Below, one piece after another: positions 12,644-23,604 of a stretch of 64,000 nt of DNA. The stretch is from Ceratodon purpureus (taxonomy: Eukaryota > Streptophyta > Bryopsida > Pseudoditrichales > Ditrichaceae), in NCBI GenBank assembly GCA_014871385.1, contig CM026422.1:10602896-10666895 (forward strand). The letters are read 5' to 3'. The notes below the pieces were generated by a model. That model made no database searches and was not told where the DNA came from. It was given only the letters and a program-made list of their open reading frames with translations. The stretch's first letter is position 1; every line of letters begins with the position of its first letter. Made by a program: the position numbers and the translations under genes.

Positions 12644-13481
12644 CTGTCTTTACATTATATTCACGTCAAATAATCACGTACGCCATGCACTTAAAACTGA
12701 TTCAGAATCAGTGCATGCAGCAGATCAATTGTGACGCTATTGATTCAGAAATAGTTTGATGAGAGATTACTCACAACTTGTGTATCAGTCCATGCTTGTG
12801 ATATCCATGTGTAAGTGTAATCCGTCTGGCCTCACAGACTCAATGGGAAAACACTTAAGATTTAGTTTTGAGTGAACCCTAAGACTTAACGGGGCAACGG
12901 GTCCGGTAAGACTTGTTGCCCTTAGTAAAACCCTTCTCGCTTATTCAATGGGTTTAAAAAGCCTTATGTTGCTCACATATTTTTATAATAAATATATAAT
13001 TTATTTAAAAAACATAATCTAATTAATTGATTAATTATCCTAATCTTTCCCTCAAAATAGCAGTGACAATACACAATCTGAAAATGTATTTTTCATTAAA
13101 GTTTGGACGAATATCCGTCTTCATCTCTTTCAATCTCTTTTCAATGTTTTCTGTTTTTCAACATGTTTCTTGACAAGCCTACAGGCACTGCAAATGACGC
13201 ACTCCCACAGGTTGTCCTTCTGTGCATCAAGGGTCTGACAATTGCATCTCCTTCAGCTTACTTGCAAGTGCACTTGTGGAATAAAATTGCCTTTCACAAT
13301 ACTTTCTAAATCCACATGAATGAATTTTTAAAAGCTTATTTGATGATTCAACACAAAGACATTATTCATTTATATACAACAAAGTATACATATTTAAAGT
13401 GGTGATCATTAGATTCTCAAGATATTTCTTAATTCATGCATATAGACTTTTCAAATTATAATTAAAAATCAAATTTTACTT
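12644..13481. other. Intergenic, partly shared with the 45.2-kb region
   Basis: Bases about 12768-12860 (CTTGTGATATCCATGTGTAA, then CTCACAGACTCAATGGGAAA) closely resemble 45228-45290 (TTTTGATATCCATGTGTAAA, then CACAGGCTCAATGGGAAA). This links the DNA to the repeated kinase-cluster module. The rest is AT-rich and I see no gene. Confidence 0.45.
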
Positions 13482-13674
13482 CACTACCACAAAAGCTGTC
13501 GTTTTTCATTCCTTCAACTGCGGACAAGCAATTTTTTGGCCAATAGTGGCCAAGTGAGCAGGCCCCACTATTTGTCTGTAATGTCGCCTTTCACTCACTT
13601 CTGAACTGCTCAGTGAAAACCATGTCGCCGGGTCTTATTTTTAGGAATGAGAAACGATAGCTTCTGTTGTAGTG
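13482..13674. mobile_element. 193-bp CACTA-type MITE
   Basis: The termini CACTACCACAAAAGCT and, on the opposite strand, CACTACAACAGAAGCT form inverted repeats of about 30 bases with few mismatches. The flanks carry a perfect 3-bp duplication, CTT, at 13479-13481 and 13675-13677, as CACTA elements make. There is no coding capacity, so it depends on a transposase from elsewhere. Confidence 0.8.
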
Positions 13675-13689
13675 CTTCCATGGTACCAT

Positions 13690-14009
13690 CTTAATATCAT
13701 AAGTAATATCAATAATTTAAAGACCTAATTGTGTATATGATTTTGATATTAAGTAAAAGTTAAGCGTGCAAATTTTCTAATTACCAAGATTTTAGCTCAA
13801 ATCAAATGCAACCTTCAAACAAATTGCATCTACAATCATCAATATGTCTTCGTTATGTTCTTAGTATCACCATGCATTTCTCCCTTAAAAAATTATAATC
13901 CTGTACAAGCTCTCTAGGATATGATGTTATGATTTTAGGACAATGTAATCTTCACTTAAGTAATAAAAACATATGTAATAGAATACTAGACAATGTCCAC
14001 AAATCACTA
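13690..14009. repeat. Kinase 3' flank shared with the pseudogene copy
   Basis: This stretch aligns by eye with 37350-37640, the 3' flank of the kinase pseudogene. Shared blocks include GATTTTAGCTCAAA, TATGATG and TCACTTAAGTA. The kinase duplication therefore extended about 600-900 bases past the stop codon before later elements inserted. Confidence 0.6.
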
Positions 14010-14400
14010 GGTGCAAAACGGGGTCTGGAAAAGGCCGTGTAAGCAGCACGTGAGAGAAAAAAATGGACGCTGCCCACGTGCTTTTTGACGTGGCACGTGA
14101 TGTGCCACCGTGGTGCCAGCAACCGCCACGGGGGCTCGAATCAATGACTTCCCCGCGAGGCGTGTGGAGGGCACAAGCTACAGTGCCGGGCTGACACCAT
14201 CTGCCCACTTGGGACCAAACCCCGAGACAAGTCATTCATGTCTCAACTATTATTCATCGGAGGATTGTTCACAGTGCGCCACGCAGTTCTGTGCGGGCAG
14301 CAACTCTGGCACCCGCTGCCAGCGACAGTGCGAGGGGCAGTAGGGGGTTCACCTAGAAAGGGCAGGCTTACACGGCCTTTTCCAGACCCCGTTTTGCACC
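14010..14400. mobile_element. 391-bp terminal-inverted-repeat element, copy A
   Basis: The ends are perfect inverted repeats: GGTGCAAAACGGGGTCTGG inward at the left, and the same on the opposite strand at the right, continuing to GGCCGTGTAAGC. TA lies on both sides (14008-14009 and 14401-14402). A second copy of the same length lies at 40890-41280. The interior is GC-rich with CACGTG motifs and a GGGGCTCGAATCAATGAC segment, like a tRNA B-box. There is no reading frame of note. It sits inside the shared kinase 3' flank that the pseudogene copy lacks, so it inserted after that duplication. Confidence 0.8.
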
Positions 14401-14460
14401 TAATACTATGTGAACTTAACTCATGAAATCCACTTACTTTTGTCACAATCTTAACAAATA

Positions 14461-14561
14461 CTCTTGTGTCCCATAATGACTTTCTCATAGGTTCTCTCAA
14501 ATCTACTTGTAGAGGTAGATTTTAGAAAACTTATGAGAAAGTCATTATGGGACAGAGGGAG
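14461..14561. mobile_element. Stowaway-like MITE (about 101 bp)
   Basis: The right terminus, read inward, is CTCCCTCTGTCCCATAATG, the Stowaway consensus of plant Tc1/mariner MITEs. The left terminus is CTCTTGTGTCCCATAATG. The inverted repeats continue through ACTTTCTCATA with few mismatches. TA dinucleotides flank both ends (14459-14460 and 14562-14563). It lies about 30 bases downstream of the stop codon of kinase copy 1, likely in its 3' untranslated region. Confidence 0.85.
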
Positions 14562-14593
14562 TATAAATTAAATACTAACTACTAAATTACTAC

Positions 14594-15880
14594 TTATTCA
14601 TCCTCTTTTCTTAGATCCTCTAACATCTCCATCACCCTCTGCTCTTCTCTGTTATCTCTATCTCTAACTATGGCTGAATGATTAGTAAGTATATTCAAAA
14701 TATCTTTAAACAAAGGTCTTTTTGAAGGATTGTCATCCCAACACCTTGTAACAAGCTCATGCATCCAATCTTCCACATACTCCGGCAAATCTGGTCGTCC
14801 ACCATTGAGAACAATGCTATAGTCCCTAAGTGGATGATTCTCAAATGGAAGTTTACCTGTCAATATCTCATAACAAGTCATTCCATAGGCATACACATCC
14901 GCTTCTCTTGAAAAGACCTCTGGTCTCTCATGGATCTTCTTATCCTTGATGGCTTGCAATATCTCTGGTGCCCTCCAAAATCCCGTGCCAATTACTCCAA
15001 TCGAGCACTCAAAGTCTGCTACATAAATGCCTCCCTTTCTATACAACACATTAGACGATTTGAGGTCTCGGTGAACTATGTTGTGTTCGTGCAACCAATG
15101 CATCCCCTTTGCAATTTTATACATGATCATTTCACCGCCCTCTTTTGTAAAAGGTCCTCTATCTCGACCAATTTCCAACATTCGTCGCTCAATATCACAA
15201 CGAAGATCTTCATGTTCTTTTTGCATTAGAAAAGCAAACCTCCCATCCTTCAATAGTACACCACACTCTACGTCACAAAAATATCTTCTGTTCCTAGGAT
15301 AATTTGGTTTTGAATACGCCTCTCCTTGATATTGTAAGTATCCATGGGGCCACTGCACCTGCAATTGGCGCAAGGAAGTGCCCTTCTTAAACACCTTCAC
15401 CACCCACTCTATTCCCTCTTTCAGATCATTGTCATTGTGATATGGATTTGCCCAAATAACACGGGCATGATAGAGCTCTGCCTGCCCGCCCTCGGCAAAC
15501 TTCTCCCCCATAACCAACTCACCCGAACTTCCATATATATATCCAGGCCTTCCAGGATACGGTACTCCCAAGTGATAACCAAAGGTTTGGAAGAATTGAC
15601 CCCAAATGGGATGCGATTGCAGTTCCCTGAACACCTTCCTGTTGTCCGCCTTTTCCTTATCGTAAAAGTTCTTGAAGAGTTTGTGAAAGATGCTGCGATC
15701 CAACTTCACCACCTCACTCCAGTGGCTCTTGGATCGCTCGATGCTCTCCTCAACACTCCTGTCCCTCTCCGTCGAGCTTCCACTGGGTGCAGGATCCGAT
15801 AACTGCGACGCAGAGGTAGTTGCATACTCACCTAAGGTTGTGGAAGCGGTGACATTCTGTGAGCTGCTGGAGGCATCCAT
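14594..15880 (-). CDS. TKL (Raf-like) protein kinase, copy 1
   Basis: Intronless, 428 residues, and about the same length as copy 3 at 50544-51833. A Ser/Thr-rich leader (about 1-50) and a helical segment (KLFKNFYDKEKADNRKVF) precede the kinase domain. The glycine loop is atypical (FAEGGQAELYHA). The lysine is in WVVKVFKKG, the catalytic loop is HRDLKSSN, and the activation segment runs from VADFECSIG to FWRAPEIL. DVYAYGMTCYEILTG and RCWDDNPSKRP complete the C lobe. The usual DFG is DFE: the metal-binding Asp is kept but the Gly is lost. I chose the ATG at 15880 because copy 3 starts at the matching codon (MEASSSSQNV); an in-frame ATG 30 bases upstream also exists. Substrates are unknown. Likely soluble, with no membrane segment. 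Confidence 0.9.
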   Translation of the reverse strand: MDASSSSQNVTASTTLGEYATTSASQLSDPAPSGSSTERDRSVEESIERSKSHWSEVVKLDRSIFHKLFKNFYDKEKADNRKVFRELQSHPIWGQFFQTFGYHLGVPYPGRPGYIYGSSGELVMGEKFAEGGQAELYHARVIWANPYHNDNDLKEGIEWVVKVFKKGTSLRQLQVQWPHGYLQYQGEAYSKPNYPRNRRYFCDVECGVLLKDGRFAFLMQKEHEDLRCDIERRMLEIGRDRGPFTKEGGEMIMYKIAKGMHWLHEHNIVHRDLKSSNVLYRKGGIYVADFECSIGVIGTGFWRAPEILQAIKDKKIHERPEVFSREADVYAYGMTCYEILTGKLPFENHPLRDYSIVLNGGRPDLPEYVEDWMHELVTRCWDDNPSKRPLFKDILNILTNHSAIVRDRDNREEQRVMEMLEDLRKEDE

Positions 15881-16686
15881 CCTGCAACGTCTCGAGCCTG
15901 ACAGTTGCACTTCCTTGAAAGTGGTGGCTGTATATTGCCTGGATTCGCGCTGGTGCTGGAACTCGCGAGCTATTCCTGCCGACCTTTAAGTGCTTAAAAG
16001 CCCAAGGCGTTATGGAAAGACGGTGTTAACTTTGCGGAATGTAGGAATCAAACCGACCAAACCTGAGTTTATTCCGATGATCTACTCACCTCAACTTATG
16101 CCGACTAAAACTGAAAAACAGAAACCTAGAATTTCAACTACCCTAGGTGCAATAATCTTCACACTTGACGCAAATCTCTGCGCATGGATGCTTCCTCGCA
16201 GGGATCGTGGCTAGCACGAGTATACGATGAACTAGAGCTCAAGAACCAGAGATAGAGAAAGCAGGAAAGTTTAAAGGAAATCTGAGAAACGGACGAGAAG
16301 GGCAATACCGAAGTCTTTAGCAGAGGCACTCCTCGCGGCGACGGCGTAGCCCACGACTGGTATATTGCGGTGAATCACAAACTCTTCTCAGTCAAGTCTG
16401 GGCAGGTAGGGTTTGAGAAACTAAGGTCGAGTTGCTGTTGCGGCACACTACTGAATGAAACCCAGAGTAGGGCGGAGCTAGCTTGTGCGAGCGGGGAAGT
16501 TGGGACAGGCCAGCCGTAGCAACAGTGCAATATATTCTATGTAGATAATACAGAACCAGAATCCGAATATGCCAAATTGTACCCCACCCCCAGTCGCCGA
16601 CTGATTCTACGTAGATGCGGATCATGAACAATACCACAATTACATATGTTTCTAGATTGCACTACCCTTTGGCTGGTAGCAGCTAG
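15881..16686. repeat. Kinase 5' flank, shared with 51834-52610
   Basis: About 700 bases upstream of kinase copy 1 are nearly the same as the DNA upstream of copy 3. Shared blocks include GCGTTATGGAAAGACGGTG, CTTCCTCGCAGGGATCGTGG and CAAGAACCAGAGATAGAG. The kinase promoter and 5' leader therefore lie inside the duplicated unit. The pseudogene at 37756-39017 lacks it: homology stops at about 39074. Confidence 0.75.
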
Positions 16687-17345
16687 AATATGGTACATGA
16701 TTTACAACTGCAGATCAGAAGCGAAGTGAGAATATGGTACATGATTTACAACTGCAGATCAGAAGCGAAGTGAGATCTCTGAAACAGGGTCGAGTTTAAT
16801 GACTGCTGGCAACTTGACATTCATGCTTGTAAATCTTGTGAAAGGGTTAAAACATTCATCTCCAGGCTGCACCTTAGAGGTAGAGCTGTCAAATAATGAG
16901 TTCGAGGTCAAAATGGGAAGCACTGAAGAAACGGAGGCATAACAGCATGGAAAAGTATGGTAGTGCAGTATCTGCAGACAGACCATGTATCGAATTATTA
17001 ATTGATCAAACTGAGAGGCAAGTCGAGTACAATGAGGCAGGACATGCCTATAAAGAGGTAGTACGAGGAGGATGCTTTCATCAGCAATCATACTGCTGTT
17101 AAGGGTTCAATGTAGGAAAGCAAGTGTTCCTCAGCAAGGATACAAAGTGTTGCAAGCAATCTACAAGAGTTTGTTCAGGCCAAGCTGGAATTGAAGCTTC
17201 TGGAACTTCTGCTGAGTTGATGCGAGCCAATATCGAATGGAATGAAGCTCTTGAAGAGCAATCCGCTGATAACGTAAAGAGAAAACTTGCGAGTTGGGGT
17301 AAGGAGGTGACTGATGTAAATGGTGTTTGATGAGAAGACAGGAGG
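16687..17345. repeat. Kinase-cluster spacer module, copy 1
   Basis: A module of about 650 bases repeats at about 43467-45130 (interrupted), 48590-49265 and 52620-53065. It starts with a perfect 44-bp tandem duplication (16687-16730 and 16731-16774, beginning AATATGGTACATG), seen only in this copy. Two frames stay mostly open across copies on the + strand: one from 16896 (MSSRSKWEALKKRR) and one ending at 17330 (EEQSADNVKRKLASWGKEV). I do not recognise either and cannot say whether the module is a gene or a repeat. Confidence 0.7.
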
Positions 17346-18819
17346 GTGAGAGATTACAAGAAAAGAAAGATGAGAGGAAGAGCAAGTAAAATGTACCATG
17401 ATTGCGCCGTCTCGGCGATGGCGAATGCTCCCATGGTCTCTCCCCATCTCTCACGTACAGCCCAATTGATCCCCTCAATCATCACCATCACCCCGGTTGT
17501 CAAATACACCACCCACAACTCCTCTCTCCACATCAGCTGCCCATATTCAGTCCTGCAACATCCCACCACCATGCTCCAAACCTCGATCAGAAACCTCTTC
17601 TGTGAATTGCACTATAAACTCCCATTTTGGGCCGGATCCACTCAATTATTGATAGATCTTGGAATGCAATGCTTGTCATGGATCTGGCATGTATCGAGAA
17701 TGATGCGCAAGTTGGGAATGGGAGGGAGGTACATGTCGTGCTTGCAAGGCGTGCATTCCAATCTCATGGTCTAAAAAGAGATTCGGGGATGTTGGTCCTG
17801 CAGGGCAGCGGCCATGCCCATTCAGCAGGTGGTGTATGGGTGCGGTGGTCATATGTTTGAGATGCACGGTGGTGTAATTTGTAATCTGCTGCTCAAGCCT
17901 TTCATTCTGTGCCGTCACAGAAATTAGTGCACAGGTTATGGTGATTATTGCTTCGCTTTGCTTGCTGAGATGATGAATTCATTCAGTGTATGGTTTTATG
18001 ATTAAGCTCCATGTACTTGATCGGAGTGGTAGGATTCGGATGTGACGTGATTCGGAGGTCATGAGTGAACCAGCTTGTGGTGTTTTGAGGAGGACACTCA
18101 AGCATATTATCTGCATTCTAGTGGATATTCACAATTGGATGTGAATACAGTAACTTGCCAAGTACTCATCGTTACCACTCCGTCTAGTTTCTTTGATAAG
18201 GCAGTGACTACTTGATTCACTCCAATGAGTTAGGCATTTATTTTGTATCATGAATTGGTGTCATATTGTGGTACGAGCGGTAACTACAGAGACATGTATG
18301 GAAAGCCTCTTTGGAGAATTCCATGCATCCCTCAGAGTGCTTAGGATGTTATCCGTTTGTTTCGCAGAGTATGGATGGGTCAAGACTTGGTGGAAGTTTG
18401 GAGACTGTGTGTTGGTGAACACAGCAGGAAGGTGGGATGTTGCAGCATTGACCGATCATATTTGAACAGATTTCAATCATTGCTCTCACTCAAACGTACC
18501 TTAGTACGTTCACAAGAATGGAGACTCACATTCATAAAAATGGAGGCCTTACATTCAGCCTTCAGGTATTGTATGTTTGGCCAAAATACTATAGCAACAA
18601 TCAGGCCCATTATTCGGTAATGTACATAGTAAACAGAATGTACAAAGCATGTCGACTTCGTTGTCACCAATACATATGATATTAGACCCCTGCATGGAAA
18701 GTGTTTTACAAACCTCCAACCTCCATTCATGTAAATCGAAAACCATGGTCGGGTTTCTTTCAAAGAGTGTCTTCAAAAACATGACTTAGATATTCTAATT
18801 TATTGATGCTCAGCAACAT
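17346..18819. other. Intergenic
   Basis: No gene supported. A + frame at 17627-17860 contains WNAMLV and GREVHVV, which faintly recall a PPR repeat, but the match is too short to call. No inverted-repeat element was seen. Confidence 0.4.
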
Positions 18820-21800
18820 CTACCTCCTTCTTAGTGAGCCATCTTGTTCACCTCTGTCTCTATGTTTGTCACAAACCCATGCTATCCCACCTTTCTGGTC
18901 AGACTTAGTTGTGTGCACCATCTGAGTCAACTTGAACATTCTCTGTATGCCACCTGGTGGGCATTTCTTACCCAAAATCTGAACCAACCAAGCTCTAGCT
19001 TCTTCATTATCCTGAAGGTTGATATATGGCTGCTTCTTCAGTTCCTCAGGAAGACACTCAAGTATGTCACCTCTTGGTTGGGCCAGATCGAGTAGCCCGG
19101 GAGTGTCGAGAATGGTTGCAAACTCTCTCGTCAGATCGGGCACCATACTCCCCATTCCAGCAGTTACATGAGCTCCCACCTTCAGCAGCATGACTGATAT
19201 GGTAATCCCCCAGTACATCACAATTCCAAATCTCCTCGTTTGATCATTGCCAATGTCAACTTCACAGCCAGATTGATTCTCAACGATGTGAAAACCATCC
19301 CTGTGCTCGCACATGAAGTGAAGCTGGTAAGACTTCAAGCCCGGTACCATTTTGAGAAGGATGCGTTTCCCACTCATCCCAGCAGATTCCATGATATAGG
19401 GCAACTTGGGTATGTTGGAATTGTCCAAATGCGACAAACACTCCATCAAGCTGTCAATGTTGGAACACACCCTTGAAGTTAATTTTTCCTGGAAACCTAT
19501 GATGTTGCTCTCCAAGTCATCAAATCTCTTCATCACCTCCTTGTGATTGTCTTGCATTTCCTTGTGATTGTGTTGCATCAAACGCTTCATTGAGTCAAAT
19601 CCATCGGCCATGAACCTCTTCATGGAGTCTTTGCGAACCAGGTCACTGTTAGAGTGTTCCCTTGCAGCAGGTGCATTTGAATTTTTAATGTCACTTCTTG
19701 CCTGAAGTTCCAGATTCAAAACCTTGTCCAACTCCATCACCATTTGTCTTCGCCTTTGCAAAAACTCCAGCCACTCTTCATCTCCCAAAAGCTCTTTGGC
19801 AGAGATAGATCTGCATATACCCTCTTCATCCACCCAAGATGGTGAATATTTGAAGTCACCAGCCCGCAATACTTTCTCCACAAGTCTCTTCCTAGATATA
19901 CATTGTAACTTGTTGGTGTCCAAAGCATTTGCCACAGAAGACGGGAATATGATGTGTTCTTCAAAAATCACTCCAGGACACCCCAATGTTGGTGTCTGTC
20001 GAAGATCATTCACACAGTCGAAGATCATCTTCTGCACACGACGATTCTCAGAATCTCCACCTCCACAGCATCGTGAGATAATGTTGATCGAATCTTCTAT
20101 GTCCTGTAAAATGAAAAGCTGAACACCATTGACAATAAACGATATACCCGTGCAAAACAGCTTGAACGTTTTTGTATTTGAATAAAGCCTGTATGTTTTG
20201 GTGCGGAACTTGTTGCGCAAATACACCTGCACGTGGACATTGCAAAGAATGAGCAACTGAACATTGGACAATAGTTTAGAGGATTCAAAGAATATACCAA
20301 TAACAAACTTCAGCTATCCATATAATCTTATGAAACATGCATATGAAAACCTACAAGAACAGAAGCAAACATTCAAATCAAAAGACGGAAAATTTATGAA
20401 CCTGTAAGCGTGGGAAGAATCCCCGTGTTAGTTTGGTGATGCTCTCATCTGCTGTTTTCAATTGCAAGCCTACATATGTGAATTTTTCAGCTGATGAGCC
20501 AAAAATCTCCTCCCAATTTGTTGGAATTGGATTACCATCCAACAACGATGGTATCATGATGTTCTTGTCACCATCTTCGTAACAAATCTGTAGCCTTGTC
20601 ATCATCATCAATATCTCCTCAAAATGAGCTGCATACACTGTTTCCCCATCCACAACTAGTTCCTTGAAGTCTTGTTGAGATACAATTCCATTTGTTGCAA
20701 TGGCACCTTTGTGATTCAACTCGGAGCAGTTGAATAAAATGTGGCCTATGATGTTTTGGCAAAACCAATGGGGATCAAGGATCACCATATCAATCTCCTC
20801 AAAATACATGATGTGACCACCATTGTGTAGGGACATAGCTACATGCTTCTTGATCTTCTCCAATATTCCATTGCCAACATCCTTTAAAGATCCAAGACTA
20901 GTGGCCTCTTTAGAGAGAGATTGGGAGAAAACATCCCATTTCACAAAGGGCTTCCTGGAAGAATCTTCACTCCATTTCATCATATTGGATTGAAAATCTA
21001 CACATGCCTTTAAGATTTTGGGCAAGTCCGATGACATCCTCTTCAAATATTGATGTACATGTCGCTTCAGCTCAATGGCATCATTGTAAGACGCTCTTGT
21101 ATTCTCCATCTCAAAAAACTCCAAATCTTTGTCAAACTCAAGGAATAGTTTGAACTTACCTTTGAGTTTATTGATAATGTGCTTCATTTTTTGCCTGAAA
21201 AGCTTTTCCTTACCTTTATCAACTCCCCACAAATCATGATGTGTCATGATGATGGTAACATGGGGAAGGTAAGATTTTGACCTTCTTGTGTTAGAAGCAA
21301 TAAAAACCAACCAATAAGAAATGTCTCTCTTCAATTGACTCATTTGCTCTTTCTCATGGAGGCATTGGACAGCATCACTTGGATTGCAAACAATGAAGTA
21401 GAAGCAAGAGTCTCCACTTGAAGATCGATTTGGAAGCATCATATCATGGAAGGTATGATATTCTTCTTGGCCAGCCATATCCCACAAACTGATGCTCATC
21501 TCATCCCATAGTATTTTGTGGACTTCAATTCCCCGCGTTCGCTCTTCTACACTTGACAATGGAGCTCGTTTTATTGGCAAAGAAGATTTTAACATTATAT
21601 TTCTCAACCTTTTGGGAACGAAAGAGCCCATTCTATTCTTAGTCCTTACTTGATTTGAAAGTGAATATTGATGATCATTAGTCACTCCGCTCTTGATTCC
21701 ACTTGTGCTCAATTGTTGAACATCCTTCCACCTCTGGCAAAGAGTCGTTTTACCTACATCAAATAAGTTTGTTACCACACATAAGTTAGACCATCTAATT

Positions 21801-23604
21801 TAAAAAATTCCAAAAGCCCACTCATCGATGTCTCGAATATGGATCAATGAACTTCTACTTCACAATTGTAATTCTTCAATATCAACCATTTTTTACTCAT
21901 ATATGTACTTCAATTAATCTAAATACCAAAATCCTCTTTATAATCATGAAATAGCAATTTCAACTTCTAGATATTTTTTCTTTCAAATTTCTCAATAGTC
22001 TAACTTTTCAATATTCTTCATCAAATAATAGATATTTTTGCTACTTTAGTAGTTCATAGAAATAATATTTAAAACAATAACCATTATCCATTTCATGAAA
22101 TTTTAACACTAAGATCAAAGTGATTGTAATTGCCTGCTTTGGGGTTGCCACAAAGATAGACTCGAGCAGAATTTGGAGGCACATGCTCCATACTTCGAAT
22201 TGCCTTTTCCAACTCTTGATCAATCGTTTTGTCTCTTCCACGCAATTCAGCATACACAACCTCTGCATCCCCATCTTTTTCCAAACCAGTTTCTTGCAAT
22301 TTAATCTCCCTCAAGGAATGATTATGCAAGAGCATGTCCATAATCATCCCCAACACATCTTTCCCTCCAAGTCTCTCACAATGTGTCAAATCCAAGGACT
22401 CCAAGGATGTATTGGACCGCAGTGCACTGAAGAGCATTTCAGCATACTCAACATCATTCTCACTGCCTCTTTCCAAAATTCTCAAGTTGCGTAGACCTAA
22501 GTGGAGCAAGGTGGTGTTAGACCGTAGCAAAGTGGTCAACTGTTCCATAATCTCTTTTCCCTGATAATTGGAGAAGCCTAAGGTGTGGAGGTGGGTATTG
22601 GGTTGTAGTCCACTGGCAGCATCCGGAACCAAAGCTCTTACTAACGCTTCCATCTCCTCCACTCCCAACCTTGTATATCCATCGCACACAAGCTTTTCAA
22701 GGACGGTGTTGGTGCGCAGTGCTTCACCAATCCTGCCAAAACCTTCACTGTGGGGGGAATTATCCAATCTCGATATATGCAATACTTGGAGTTTCTTGTT
22801 GTGACCAAGTGTGTCTGCCAGCTCTATAACTTCATTGTCTACTCCAGATGTATATAACTCTGTGAGGACATTGGTCGGAGTCTTCAAATACCTATTCAAC
22901 TCCCTCATTTCACTTTCCTCGTGGCCCGCCCCCTCCGTCCTTGACGGAACTCCGAGATAATTGAGCTGGAACTCACGGAGGACTTGATTTTGGAGCAAAG
23001 CATCCACCAACACTTTTACAATTGCTGCATTTGCTGGCTGACGATATCCAAATATTTTAACGCCGCCCGTTTGCAAAGTACTGTTTGGACCAAACGCGCT
23101 GAAAATGGCTTCTGCATCCGAGACTGAGAGTTCAGATAAGCGGATTTGCCGAAGGAGCAAAGACTTGAGAGATGAAATGGTCTTCATACACTCGCCTATG
23201 GCCCTCAAAGTCTCCTGTGAAGCATACTTAAAATTAACATGAACATCCTCCACCTGTGAACTGGTCGAAATTGTGCGCACAAAATTACTCAAGGAGAGTG
23301 AAAAACCCTCCCCCATGATGCCATCCTTGTCTGTCACCTCTAGATAATCATTATTTTTTATAACCTCGTCAGAAGTTGAGAGAGTGTTCTTATCCTTATC
23401 CTCCACCTCCTCATTCCTTCCGTTCTTCATTTTCTCTACCTCGTGCTGCCTTACAGTGATAACAATTGATTTGGGCAACTCGAAAGTGCACTCGAGCGGT
23501 ACACATCCCCGGTTGCAGGGAGAAGGACATGCTTCACGTGCACCGCTCACCTCCCCACCGGGAGAGGAGGGCGTCATAAAGGTGCCTGGAGATGACCCCG
23601 CCAT
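18820..23604 (-). CDS. LRR-Roc-COR protein, TORNADO1-like
   Basis: Three exons, 23604-22134, 21753-20402 and 20226-18820, join in frame to 1,409 residues (Arabidopsis TRN1/LOP1 is about 1,380). Residues about 120-480 hold ribonuclease-inhibitor-type leucine-rich repeats (SLESLDLTHCERLGGKD and similar). The Roc GTPase follows: P-loop GNPKAGKTT at about 485, switch region WDMAGQEEY, and THHD in place of NKxD. A COR region follows (LDPHWFCQNIIGHILFN), then a C-terminal domain with a coiled-coil-like KRLMQHNHKEMQDNHKE and FMCEHRDGFHI. TRN1 controls leaf symmetry, venation and cell fate in angiosperms; the role here is inference. The ATG at 23604 (MAGSSPGTF) is used; the frame is open upstream but with only a TTG. 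The first intron splits the P-loop and has a GC donor (CAG/GCAATT). No break is seen. Confidence 0.88.

Noticed and set aside
14010-14400. Reading the 391-bp element as a tRNA gene or tRNA-derived SINE
   Set aside because: Only a B-box-like string is present, no A-box or cloverleaf could be traced, and the perfect inverted ends point to a DNA transposon.
17627-17860. Possible PPR-repeat relic (WNAMLV and GREVHVV)
   Set aside because: Only two short look-alike strings, wrong spacing for a 35-residue repeat, no second repeat.
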